From the NCBI GenBank assembly GCA_903926695.1, contig CAIYKK010000627.1, positions 1 through 10,420 of the forward strand: a stretch of DNA of 10,420 bases. The letters are read 5' to 3'. This document shows, in pieces, positions 1 to 6,556 of the stretch. The notes beneath the pieces are model-generated. The model was given only the letters and a program-made list of their open reading frames with translations. It had not been told where the DNA came from and did no database searches. This DNA comes from an uncultured Burkholderiales bacterium (GTDB lineage: Bacteria > Pseudomonadota > Gammaproteobacteria > Burkholderiales > Burkholderiaceae_C). The position numbers and the translations under genes are program-made. Each line of letters begins with the position of its first letter. Position 1 is the stretch's first letter.

Positions 1-567
1 AACACCCAGCCGTGGAAAGCTTATGTACTGCAGGGCGCGAGCCGCGACACGCTGGTCGAAAAAGTCTGCCAAGCCCACGATGCGCTGCGCGCCGACCCGT
101 CGCTGGCCGCCCAATACCCCGAGCCTTACGACTATTACCCCGAAAAATGGGTCTCGCCCTACATCGACCGCCGCCGCGAAAACGGCTGGGGGCTGTACGG
201 CCTGCTCGGCATCACCAAGGGCGACAAAGACAAAATGCACCTGCAGCACCAGCGCAATTACCGCTTTTTTGACGCCCCGGTGGCGCTGCTGTTCACGATT
301 GACAAGGTGATGGGGCGCGGCTCGCTGCTGGACTACGGCATGTTCATGGAAAACCTGATGATTGCCGCACGCGGCCACGGCCTGCACACCTGCCCGCAGG
401 CGGCATGGAACGGCTTTTCCAGCATCGTGCTGCCGCACATCGGCGCGGGCGAGAGCGAAATGCTGGTCTGCGCCATCGCGCTGGGCTACGCGGATGAAAC
501 GGCGAAGGTCAACACCTTCCGCACGCCGCGTGTCAGCGCCGCCGAGTTCACGACCTGGCTGGACTGA
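1..567 (+). CDS. Nitroreductase family protein, 5' end outside the window
   Basis: The open frame runs from the first base to TGA at 565-567, giving 188 residues of a flavoprotein of the nitroreductase (FMN-dependent oxidoreductase) family. It opens with NTQPW, the motif that in this family follows the N-terminal RRSxR-type FMN-binding segment, so roughly 35-40 residues are probably missing upstream. Further on are a hydrophobic core segment (DAPVALLFTID), the helix LLDYGMFMENLMIAARGHGL with the typical G-H-G-L-x-T/C continuation, and a C-terminal segment with LPHIGAGESEMLVCAIALGYAD, which resembles the family's conserved 'P...E.....ialGyp' region. Members use NAD(P)H to reduce nitroaromatics, quinones or other electrophiles as cytoplasmic homodimers; the substrate cannot be told from sequence. 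The family call is firm; a closer name such as PnbA-like is only a guess. Confidence 0.88.
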   Translation, partial: NTQPWKAYVLQGASRDTLVEKVCQAHDALRADPSLAAQYPEPYDYYPEKWVSPYIDRRRENGWGLYGLLGITKGDKDKMHLQHQRNYRFFDAPVALLFTIDKVMGRGSLLDYGMFMENLMIAARGHGLHTCPQAAWNGFSSIVLPHIGAGESEMLVCAIALGYADETAKVNTFRTPRVSAAEFTTWLD

Positions 568-627
568 ACGCGAAGGCGGCTGGCGCTGCCATTGGCCGCC
601 CGCCGGTTGCGGGTAAAGTCGGGGGCG

Positions 628-671
628 CTTGAAAAACGGCCTGGCTGAGCGGCTGGCGCTGGTTTTTCAGG
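628..671. terminator. Inverted repeat between nitroreductase and FKBP genes, possible weak terminator
   Basis: The arms CTTGAAAAAC (628-637) and GTTTTTCAGG (662-671) pair over ten positions with one G-U. The enclosed 24 bases contain a smaller AGCG/CGCT stem (648-651 with 657-660). A T-rich run (ACTCTTTTTTTATTTC) follows on the plus strand, so the structure could end the nitroreductase transcript. The arms are A/T-rich and the loop is long, so this is less convincing than a classical intrinsic terminator. It might instead be a leader structure of the next gene, whose ribosome-binding site begins 26 bases downstream. Confidence 0.35.
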
Positions 672-708
672 ACTCTTTTTTTATTTCATTTTTTACAAGG
701 ACACTGCC

Positions 709-1062
709 ATGAGCATCACCACCACTCCTTCGGGACTGCAATACGAAGACACCGTGCTGGGCACCGGCGCCATCGCCAAGGCGGGGCAATACGTCAAGGT
801 TCACTACACCGGCTGGCTTTTCAATGACGGCGTGCAGGGCGCCAAGTTCGACTCCAGCAAGGACCGTGGCCAGCCGTTCCAGTTTTCGCTGGGCGCCGGT
901 GAAGTTATCAAGGGCTGGGACGAAGGCGTGCAGGGCATGTCGGTCGGCGGCACGCGCCGCCTGGTCATTCCGGCGGCACTGGGCTACGGCGCACGCGGCG
1001 CGGGCGGCGTGATTCCGCCGAACGCCACGCTGCTGTTTGAAGTCGATTTCCTCGGCACATGA
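709..1062 (+). CDS. FKBP-type peptidyl-prolyl cis-trans isomerase
   Basis: This is a complete small single-domain FKBP of 117 residues. It catalyses cis-trans isomerisation of Xaa-Pro bonds and helps protein folding. Aligned by eye with human FKBP12, the pocket residues are all present: Tyr33, Phe47, Asp48, Arg53, Phe57, Phe59, Val66, Ile67, Trp70, Tyr93 and Phe110. Conserved strings are KVHYTG, KFDSSKDR, EVIKGWDEG and the IPPNATLLFEV end. There is no signal peptide and no SlyD-type insert-in-flap or His-rich tail, so it should be cytoplasmic. The ATG at 709 is well supported by AAGGA at 697-701, seven bases upstream. The next gene starts 52 bases after its stop and may be cotranscribed. No function-specific symbol can be assigned. 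Confidence 0.96.
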   Translation: MSITTTPSGLQYEDTVLGTGAIAKAGQYVKVHYTGWLFNDGVQGAKFDSSKDRGQPFQFSLGAGEVIKGWDEGVQGMSVGGTRRLVIPAALGYGARGAGGVIPPNATLLFEVDFLGT

Positions 1063-1114
1063 TTTGACGGGGCCACGCCCGCCGCCAAAAAATGCGCGCA
1101 TTACCAAAAACGCC

Positions 1115-2527
1115 ATGAAAACTTCGCGCTGGCTGGCCGCTCTGGGGCTGGTGCTGTTCTGGCCCGGCGTGTCGTTCGCCGCTGAGCTGGACGGCAGCCA
1201 GCTCTCGACGCTGTGGGGTTTGCCTTTTGCGGGCCTGCTGCTGTCGATTGCCCTGCTGCCGCTGCTGGCACCGGTTTTTTGGCACCGGCACGACGGCAAG
1301 GTGTCCGCCGCCTGGGCGCTGGCGTTTTTGCTGCCTTTGGCGCTGGTACACGGCCCCGCTTTGGCGGGCATGAGCCTGGTGCATGTGCTGCTGGCCGAAT
1401 ACATCCCGTTCATTTTGCTGCTCACGGCGCTGTTCACTGTGGCGGGCGGCATTCATATTCGGGGCAATCTGCCCGGCAGCGCGGCGCTGAACACGGCCAT
1501 TTTGGCCATCGGCGCGGTGCTGGCCAGCTTCATGGGCACCACCGGCGCGTCCATGCTGTTGATTCGCCCGCTGATCCGGGCCAACGACAACCGTGTCCAC
1601 AACGCGCATGTGGTGGTGTTTTTCATCTTCATTGTTTCTAATGCGGGCGGCGCGCTCACGCCGTTGGGCGATCCGCCTTTGTTTCTGGGTTTTCTCAAAG
1701 GTGTGGATTTTTTCTGGACAGCGCGCCATCTCTGGCCGCAAACCCTGTTTTTAATCGTCACGCTGCTGGCCATTTTTTATGCGCTGGACGCCTGGTTTTA
1801 CCGCCATCGCGAAGAAGTCCGCCCGCTCGATCCGACGCTGGATACGCCCCGCCTCGGCTTTGATGGCGCGGCCAACTTCTGGCTGCTAGGCGCTGTGGCG
1901 GGGCTGGTGTTGCTGAGCGGCGTGTGGAAGTCTGCGCTGGCGTGGGAGATCGCTGGCACCCACATCGGCCTGCCCGGTCTGGTGCGCGACGGGGGGCTGA
2001 TTGCGATCACGCTGCTGTCGCTCAAAATCACCTCGGCCCAGGTGCATGCCGACAACCAGTTCTCCTGGAGTCCGATGCAGGAAGTCGCCAAGCTGTTTGC
2101 GGGCATTTTTCTAACCATCATTCCGGTGATTGCCATGCTCAAGGCGGGCGTCAGCGGGCCGTTCGGCGCCGTGGTGTCGGCGGTGACGCGGCCCGATGGC
2201 ACGCCCGACCCGGCGATGTATTTTTGGGCCACCGGGCTGCTCAGTTCTTTTCTGGACAACGCGCCGACTTATCTGGTGTTTTTCAACACCGCCGGGGGCG
2301 ATCCGCAGGCGATGATGGGCGTTTTGGCCTCCACGCTGGCAGCGATGTCGGCAGGCGCGGTGTTCATGGGCGCCAATACCTACATCGGTAACGCGCCCAA
2401 TTTGATGGTGAAGGCCATTGCGCAGCAGCGTGGTGTGAAGATGCCGGGGTTTTTCGGCTACATGCTGTGGTCGGGTGCCGTGCTGGTGCCGCTGTTCATG
2501 CTCATGACTTTTCTCTGGTTCAAATAA
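1115..2527 (+). CDS. Sodium:proton antiporter of the ion transporter superfamily (CitMHS_2/NhaD-like)
   Basis: A 470-residue integral membrane protein with about 11-12 hydrophobic segments. Hallmarks of the ArsB/NhaD/citrate ion transporter superfamily are visible: FMGTTGAS (139-146), SNAGGALTPLGDPP (175-188), SSFLDNAPT (377-385) and GANTYIGNAPN (419-429). The two Asn/Gly/Pro-rich motifs near each other's pseudo-repeat position fit the broken-helix ion-binding hairpins of this fold. The expected role is Na+/H+ exchange across the inner membrane, although the CitMHS-like family name leaves a carboxylate substrate possible. I chose ATG 1115 because it gives a clean hydrophobic N-terminus (residues 5-23, ending FAA, perhaps a signal-like first segment). 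An in-frame ATG at 1037 would add 26 polar residues and lie inside the FKBP gene. No strong Shine-Dalgarno precedes 1115. A perfect 12-base palindrome, AATGCGCGCATT, lies at 1091-1102. The dehydrogenase gene follows 15 bases after the stop. Confidence 0.85.
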   Translation: MKTSRWLAALGLVLFWPGVSFAAELDGSQLSTLWGLPFAGLLLSIALLPLLAPVFWHRHDGKVSAAWALAFLLPLALVHGPALAGMSLVHVLLAEYIPFILLLTALFTVAGGIHIRGNLPGSAALNTAILAIGAVLASFMGTTGASMLLIRPLIRANDNRVHNAHVVVFFIFIVSNAGGALTPLGDPPLFLGFLKGVDFFWTARHLWPQTLFLIVTLLAIFYALDAWFYRHREEVRPLDPTLDTPRLGFDGAANFWLLGAVAGLVLLSGVWKSALAWEIAGTHIGLPGLVRDGGLIAITLLSLKITSAQVHADNQFSWSPMQEVAKLFAGIFLTIIPVIAMLKAGVSGPFGAVVSAVTRPDGTPDPAMYFWATGLLSSFLDNAPTYLVFFNTAGGDPQAMMGVLASTLAAMSAGAVFMGANTYIGNAPNLMVKAIAQQRGVKMPGFFGYMLWSGAVLVPLFMLMTFLWFK

Positions 2528-2542
2528 AAAGGAGCACTCTTC

Positions 2543-3538
2543 ATGGCCCTGCCCAAAATCCTGATCGCCCGCGCTGTTTTCCCCGAGGTGATTGCGCGCC
2601 TCGAACAGCATTTTGAGGTGGAGTCCAATCAGGCCGACACCATCTGGAGCCAGGCCGAACTGACGGCGCGTTTGCAGGGCAAAGACGGCGCTTTCACCAC
2701 GACCGGCGAGCGCATCGACGCGCAAGTGCTCGCGGCCTGCCCGCAGCTCAAAATCTGCGCCAACATGGCCGTGGGCTACAACAATTTTGACGTGGCCGCC
2801 ATGACGGTGGCGGGCGTTCTGGCCACCAACGCGCCCGACGTGCTGACCGAAACCACCGCCGATTTTGGTTTTGCATTGTTGATGGCGACGGCCCGGCGCA
2901 TCACCGAAAGCGAGCATTTCCTGCGCGCCGGAAAGTGGACGAAGTGGCGCTACGACCTGTTTGCTGGCTCCGACATTCACGGCGCGACGCTGGGCATTCT
3001 GGGCATGGGCCGCATCGGCCAGGGCATTGCGCGGCGCGGCGCGTTTGGCTTTGGCATGAAGGTGATTTACCACAACCGCTCCCGGCTCGATGCGACGCTG
3101 GAAGCCGAGTGCAAGGCCGCTTACGTCAGCAAGGAAGAACTGCTGGCCACGGCGGATCATCTGGTGCTGGTGCTGCCGTATTCGCCCACGTCGCACCACG
3201 CCATTGGCGCAGCCGAATTGGCGTTGATGAAACCGACGGCCACGCTGGTCAACATCGCGCGCGGCGGCATTGTCGATGATGCGGCGCTGGCGGCGGCCTT
3301 GCGCGATCAAACGATTGCGGCGGCGGGGCTGGATGTGTTTGAGGGCGAACCAGCGATTCACCCCGATTTGCTGGCGCTGGACAACGTGGTGCTGACGCCG
3401 CATATTGCCAGCGCCAGCCTGCCGACGCGGCTGGCGATGGCCAATCTGGCGGCGGACAATTTAATTGCCTTTTTCACCGGCCAGCCGCCGCTGACGCCGC
3501 TCAATGCGGCGGTGCTGGCTTCGCGCTACAGCTCGTAA
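2543..3538 (+). CDS. D-2-hydroxyacid dehydrogenase (glyoxylate/hydroxypyruvate reductase-like)
   Basis: A 331-residue cytoplasmic oxidoreductase that interconverts 2-oxoacids and D-2-hydroxyacids with NAD(P)H. The substrate-domain motif NMAVGYNNFD is at 74-83. The Rossmann nucleotide-binding motif GMGRIG is at 154-159, inside LGILGMGRIGQGIARR. The catalytic residues of the family are all present: Arg240 (in NIARGG), Glu269 (in FEGEP) and His287 (in LTPHIAS). The stretch HNRSR (177-181) after the second Rossmann strand carries basic residues where NADPH-preferring members (GhrB/GRHPR type) have them, so NADPH use and glyoxylate or hydroxypyruvate as substrate are likely but inferred. The start is fixed by AAGGAG at 2529-2534, eight bases before ATG. 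It probably shares a transcript with the antiporter upstream. Its last 13 bases overlap the end of the LOG-family gene on the other strand. Confidence 0.93.
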   Translation: MALPKILIARAVFPEVIARLEQHFEVESNQADTIWSQAELTARLQGKDGAFTTTGERIDAQVLAACPQLKICANMAVGYNNFDVAAMTVAGVLATNAPDVLTETTADFGFALLMATARRITESEHFLRAGKWTKWRYDLFAGSDIHGATLGILGMGRIGQGIARRGAFGFGMKVIYHNRSRLDATLEAECKAAYVSKEELLATADHLVLVLPYSPTSHHAIGAAELALMKPTATLVNIARGGIVDDAALAAALRDQTIAAAGLDVFEGEPAIHPDLLALDNVVLTPHIASASLPTRLAMANLAADNLIAFFTGQPPLTPLNAAVLASRYSS

Positions 3539-4389
3539 AAAGCCTTGATCGCGTCCCAGGCGTCTTGCGGCTCATCGACGTACTGGAACAGATTCAGGTC
3601 TTGCGGCGAAATCGCCCCTTCCTCGATCATCACGTCCAGATTTAAAAGGCGTTTCCAGTAGTCGGAGCCGAACAAAATGATGGGCACTGGCTTGGCTTTT
3701 TTGGTTTGCACCAAGGTGATGACCTCGAACAGCTCGTCGAGCGTGCCAAAGCCGCCCGGAAAAGCCACCAGCGCCTTGGCGCGCATCATGAAGTGCATCT
3801 TGCGCAGCGCAAAGTAGTGAAATTTAAAGTTCAGCGAGGGCGAAATGTACGGGTTCGACGACTGCTCGTGCGGCAGCACGATGTTCAGCCCGACGGTCAG
3901 CGCGCCCATTTCCTGCGCGCCCCGGTTGGCCGCTTCCATGATGCCGGGGCCGCCGCCGGTGCAGATAAACAGCTGCTCAGCCAGCGGGCGCGGGTTGCTG
4001 TAGGTGGCGACCATGCGGGCAAACTGGCGCGCCTGCTCGTAGTAGTGGGCGTTTCGCACATGGCGGCGCGCCAGCGCCAGCGCGGCCTGATCGCCGCTTT
4101 CTTCGGCCACTTGCATGGCGGCGCTGGCCTGCTCGGGTGCCGGAAAGCGGGCGCTGCCAAACACGACGATGGTGTTTTCAATGCCCTGCTGATGCTGGTC
4201 GATTTCAGGCTTGAGCATTTCGAGCTGGATGCGCACGGCGCGGGTTTCGCGCCGCAGCAGGAACTCGGGGTCGGCGAAGGCGAGCCGGTTGGCATCGGGG
4301 CGCAGCGGGGCGGTGGTGGTGGCGTGCGCCTGCAGCTCAGCCCAGGCGTGGGCCAGGCGGTCTTCCGAAATGTCTTGTGTCTGTTCCAT
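3526..4389 (-). CDS. LOG family (TIGR00730) Rossmann-fold protein, putative nucleoside 5'-monophosphate phosphoribohydrolase
   Basis: A 287-residue protein of the LOG family (lonely guy; bacterial members are also called putative lysine decarboxylase-like). Characterised members hydrolyse the N-glycosidic bond of AMP or cytokinin riboside monophosphates, releasing the base and ribose 5-phosphate. The signature PGGxGTxxE is at 211-219 (PGGFGTLDE), and the phosphate-binding segment GGGPGIMEAANRGA is at 145-158. The first Rossmann strand, NTIVVFGSARF, starts near residue 72. About 70 extra N-terminal residues precede the core, making it longer than the usual ~190-residue stand-alone LOG; a long form is common in betaproteobacteria as I recall it. 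I chose ATG 4389, which has AAGGG just upstream. A GTG at 4416 would add nine residues (MTRLIDQGL) and cannot be excluded. The gene lies downstream of efp, but a terminator separates them. Actual substrate is unknown. Confidence 0.88.
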   Translation of the reverse strand: MEQTQDISEDRLAHAWAELQAHATTTAPLRPDANRLAFADPEFLLRRETRAVRIQLEMLKPEIDQHQQGIENTIVVFGSARFPAPEQASAAMQVAEESGDQAALALARRHVRNAHYYEQARQFARMVATYSNPRPLAEQLFICTGGGPGIMEAANRGAQEMGALTVGLNIVLPHEQSSNPYISPSLNFKFHYFALRKMHFMMRAKALVAFPGGFGTLDELFEVITLVQTKKAKPVPIILFGSDYWKRLLNLDVMIEEGAISPQDLNLFQYVDEPQDAWDAIKAFYEL

Positions 4390-4415
4390 AAGCCCTTGGT
4401 CAATAAGGCGTGTCA

Positions 4416-4435
4416 CCCTGCGTCTAGCCGCAGGG
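4416..4435. other. Small perfect hairpin upstream of the LOG-family gene
   Basis: The arms CCCTGCG (4416-4422) and CGCAGGG (4429-4435) are perfectly complementary, with a six-base loop (TCTAGC). On the minus strand the structure sits about 26 bases before the preferred ATG of the LOG gene and touches the alternative GTG start. It could be a leader structure or an operator-like site. It has no T-run after it on the minus strand, so it is not an intrinsic terminator for efp. Confidence 0.4.
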
Positions 4436-4522
4436 CCACGCTGTAAGCACAGAAAGAAAAAACGCCATTGCTGACCGGGTCATCATAAAGACGGTTGATG
4501 CCGCTTTTGCGGGAGCGTCCAT

Positions 4523-4550
4523 AAAAAAAGGCTCCCGAAGGAGCCTTTTT
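4523..4550 (-). terminator. Rho-independent terminator of efp (possibly bidirectional)
   Basis: GGCTCC (4530-4535) and GGAGCC (4540-4545) form a perfect six-pair stem around CGAA. Read on the minus strand, the loop is the very stable cUUCGg tetraloop and the stem is followed by seven T. It begins 26 bases after the efp stop codon. On the plus strand the same hairpin is followed by five T, so it could also stop antisense transcripts coming from the left. This is the best terminator in the window. Confidence 0.92.
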
Positions 4551-4575
4551 GTGTGAGCCGGTGAAGGCTGGTTTT

Positions 4576-5130
4576 TTAGACGCGCTTGCGATATTCGCCG
4601 GTGCGGGTGTCGATTTCAACCACATCGCCTTGCGCGACAAAAATTGGCACGCCGATTTCAAAGCCGGTGGCCAGTTTGGCGGGCTTGAGCACCTTGCCGG
4701 ACGTGTCGCCCTTGACGGCGGGCTCAGTCCAGGTGATTTCGCGCTGCACGCTGGTGGGCACTTCGACCGAAATGGCCTTGCCGTCATAGAACACCACTTC
4801 GAGTTCCATGCCGTCTTGCAGGTAGTTCAGGGCGTCGCCCATGTTTTCGGCTTCGACTTCGTACTGGTTGTACTCGGAGTCCATGCAGATGTACATCGGG
4901 TCGGCAAAGTAGGAATAGGTGCAGTCCTTCTTGTCCAGGATGACCTGATCGAGCTTGTCATCGGCCTTGAAAACCTGCTCGGTGTTGAAGTTGGCGATCA
5001 GGCTTTTGAGCTTCATGCGCACGGTGGCGGAATTGCGCCCGCCCCGGCTGTATTCGGTCTTGAGCACGACCATTGGGTCCTTGCCGTGCATGATGACGTT
5101 ACCGGCGCGGATTTCTTGAGCGATTTTCAT
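4576..5130 (-). CDS. efp: Elongation factor P, arginine-type
   Basis: A 184-residue EF-P that binds between the P and E sites of the ribosome and rescues ribosomes stalled on consecutive prolines. It is full length with three beta-barrel domains: the KOW-like N-terminal domain (about 1-64), the central OB domain with the conserved TYSYFADP motif (71-78) and [10 protein letters not shown], and the C-terminal OB domain with [17 protein letters not shown] and the [11 protein letters not shown] end. The modification loop reads [10 protein letters not shown], placing Arg at residue 32 rather than the Lys used by the EpmA/GenX system. Arg32 is the residue rhamnosylated by EarP, whose gene is just upstream. 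The start at 5130 gives the canonical [14 protein letters not shown]-terminus; no strong Shine-Dalgarno is visible. The 119-base gap to earP shows no convincing promoter, so cotranscription with earP is possible. A strong terminator follows. Confidence 0.97.
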   Translation of the reverse strand: MKIAQEIRAGNVIMHGKDPMVVLKTEYSRGGRNSATVRMKLKSLIANFNTEQVFKADDKLDQVILDKKDCTYSYFADPMYICMDSEYNQYEVEAENMGDALNYLQDGMELEVVFYDGKAISVEVPTSVQREITWTEPAVKGDTSGKVLKPAKLATGFEIGVPIFVAQGDVVEIDTRTGEYRKRV

Positions 5131-5249
5131 AGCAGTTTTTGACTAGGGTGAACCGCTAAACGCTTGCAAAAAATATGCAGGTGCTGCGGCAGGTTGGGGT
5201 GATGAAGTGATGTGCTGGCCCGTCGGGCGCAGCCGCAAAGCCCATGATT

Positions 5250-6479
5250 TTAGCGTTTTTTTGCCACAAACCCCAGCAAGCGGGCGGCCAGGTCGTCTTG
5301 GGCCACCAGGCGGGCGCGGGCGGCCAGAGCGCAGGCGCGCCAGGCGGGCAGGTCTGGCGGCACCATTGCAGCGCTTTGCGGTTCGCTGCCGCCTTGGTTC
5401 CAGCGGGCATGAAAAGCGCGCAGCGAAGGCGGCGCGCCCAGCCTGTCTAAAAAAGCGTGCAGCTTGACCAGATGGGCGTCGTCGTCCTGCGGGTAGATAT
5501 GCCAGATGAAGGGTTTTGCGGCCCACAGGGCGCGTACCAGCGAGTCTTCCCCGCGCACAAAATTGAGGTCGCAGGCCCAGAGCAGATGGTCAAACTCGGC
5601 TTGCGTGAGCAGGGGCAGATAAGAAATTGACAGCAGCGGCTTGCTGTCTGCGCCGTTCACCAGTATCGCGTCATGCGTCAAAAGCCGGTTCTCTCCAGAG
5701 AGAGACGAACCGACAATTTTTGCTTGACGCGACACCAAGCTGCTTTGCGTGCGCAAAAAGGCCTTGACCGCCTGCTCGGCCCGTCCCGCCGCGACCAGCA
5801 GGCGCACCGGCGCGCCGTCCAGCCCCTGCGCGGCCAGTTGCGCGAGGAAGGCGTCCAGCGCGGGCGGTTCGTAGCAAAACAGGGAGATGAGTTTTTCGCC
5901 GCTGTTTGTGTCGCCACTGTTGCCCCGCCAATCAATGCCCTGCGTCGCCAGGCAGGCGCTACGGTCAAACGCCGCTTGGCGCGCCGCCAGCTCCGGCTCG
6001 CGCAGCAGCCCGCCAGTCGCCTCGGTAAAGCCGGGGTAAAAAAACCATTTCGTCCAGCCCGCCGCAGGGCCGCGTTGCACCAGCGAGGGCAGGGCGTGGC
6101 AGCGCTCGACGTAGGGTTCGGCGGACAGGTATTCGAGGTTGATCCAGACTGGCGGCTTGCGACCCGCCGCGCTGGCGTGGCTGGCGCAGGCGGCGATGAA
6201 GCCGGGCGGCATCTCGCAGCCAAAGGCTTCGATCATCACATCGGGCGGCTGCTCGTCAAGGTGCGCCGCTGACAAGTTCAGCGGCTCGCGCCACGCTAGA
6301 ACGCGCACGCCATCGCAGCCGCCGGGTGCCATCCAGGCCAGCGCCGACGCATCATCCACCCACAGCCGCACCGCGTGGCCGCGCCCAGCCAGATCGGCGG
6401 CCAGACGCCAGCACACGCCAATGTCGCCAAAATTGTCGATAACCTGGCAAAAAATATCCCATTGCAAACTTGGCTTCAT
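5250..6479 (-). CDS. earP: EF-P arginine rhamnosyltransferase EarP
   Basis: A 409-residue EarP (formerly DUF2331, GT104 family), which transfers rhamnose from dTDP-beta-L-rhamnose to Arg32 of EF-P in the cytoplasm. The N-terminal domain opens with WDIFCQVIDNFGDIGVCW; Asp15 and Asp19 correspond to the catalytic-site aspartates described for the family. The C-terminal nucleotide-sugar domain carries CYEPPALDAFL (202-212), then WACDLNFVRGEDS (301-313) with Glu311, then FIWHIYPQDDDAHLVKL (324-340), the family signature. The placement next to efp with a matching Arg-type substrate confirms the call. GGAG lies ten bases before ATG 6479. It is longer than the roughly 375-385 residues I recall for Pseudomonas and Neisseria EarP. 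Part of the excess seems to lie near residues 245-280, where the DNA holds a nested palindrome (5666-5732). The region PGERW-like before CYEPP is also loop-rich (NSGDTNSGEK). Confidence 0.95.
   Translation of the reverse strand: MKPSLQWDIFCQVIDNFGDIGVCWRLAADLAGRGHAVRLWVDDASALAWMAPGGCDGVRVLAWREPLNLSAAHLDEQPPDVMIEAFGCEMPPGFIAACASHASAAGRKPPVWINLEYLSAEPYVERCHALPSLVQRGPAAGWTKWFFYPGFTEATGGLLREPELAARQAAFDRSACLATQGIDWRGNSGDTNSGEKLISLFCYEPPALDAFLAQLAAQGLDGAPVRLLVAAGRAEQAVKAFLRTQSSLVSRQAKIVGSSLSGENRLLTHDAILVNGADSKPLLSISYLPLLTQAEFDHLLWACDLNFVRGEDSLVRALWAAKPFIWHIYPQDDDAHLVKLHAFLDRLGAPPSLRAFHARWNQGGSEPQSAAMVPPDLPAWRACALAARARLVAQDDLAARLLGFVAKKR
5666..5732. repeat. Nested palindromic element inside earP
   Basis: Outer arms TCGCGTCA (5666-5673) and TGACGCGA (5725-5732) are perfectly complementary. 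Inside them, CGGTTC (5686-5691) pairs with GAACCG (5707-5712), and TCTC (5692-5695) pairs with GAGA (5702-5705) across a single bulged C. GCGTCAA (5675-5681) is a second match for the right outer arm. On the plus strand five T follow the inner stem (5717-5721). The element is read in frame as about residues 250-272 of EarP, between the helix after LLVAAGRAEQ and the conserved strand PLLSISYLP. It resembles a small palindromic repeat (REP/MITE-like) carried inside a gene. That reading is inference; the base pairing is direct observation. Confidence 0.5.
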
Positions 6480-6496
6480 TAAGAACTGACTCCGGT

Positions 6497-6526
6497 CTGA
6501 AACTTCCCCATTCTGGGGGCTAGAAT
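6497..6526 (+). promoter_or_regulatory. uvrC: Candidate sigma-70 promoter for uvrC with an inverted repeat in its spacer
   Basis: CTGAAA (6497-6502, four of six to TTGACA) is followed after 18 bases by TAGAAT (6521-6526, five of six to TATAAT). The downstream gene is uvrC, starting 123 bases after the -10. CCCCA (6506-6510) and TGGGG (6514-6518) form a perfect inverted repeat within the spacer, a place where a repressor could bind. A second small hairpin, AGAGG/CCTCT (6536-6540 with 6546-6550), lies just past the expected transcription start. The divergent earP gene starts at 6479, so the site is within 20 bases of its start codon. Prediction from consensus only. Confidence 0.45.
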
Positions 6527-6556
6527 TTGTTGGGGAGAGGGGTGACCTCTGCCAAT

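Noticed and set aside
1091..1102. Perfect 12-base palindrome AATGCGCGCATT between the FKBP and antiporter genes
   Set aside because: Short, GC-alternating and likely by chance in this base composition; no promoter parts around it.
1037..1114. Extended N-terminus of the antiporter from ATG 1037
   Set aside because: The added 26 residues are polar, would lie partly inside the FKBP gene, and a proper hydrophobic N-terminus begins at ATG 1115.
2111..3403. Long open frame on the minus strand opposite the antiporter and dehydrogenase genes (430 codons)
   Set aside because: It spans two real genes on the other strand and has low-complexity His/Arg/Gln composition; explained by codon bias.
5131..5249. 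Search for a separate efp promoter in the earP-efp gap
   Set aside because: TTGCAA and CATATT-like hexamers exist on the minus strand but none pair at 16-18 bases; not reported as a feature.
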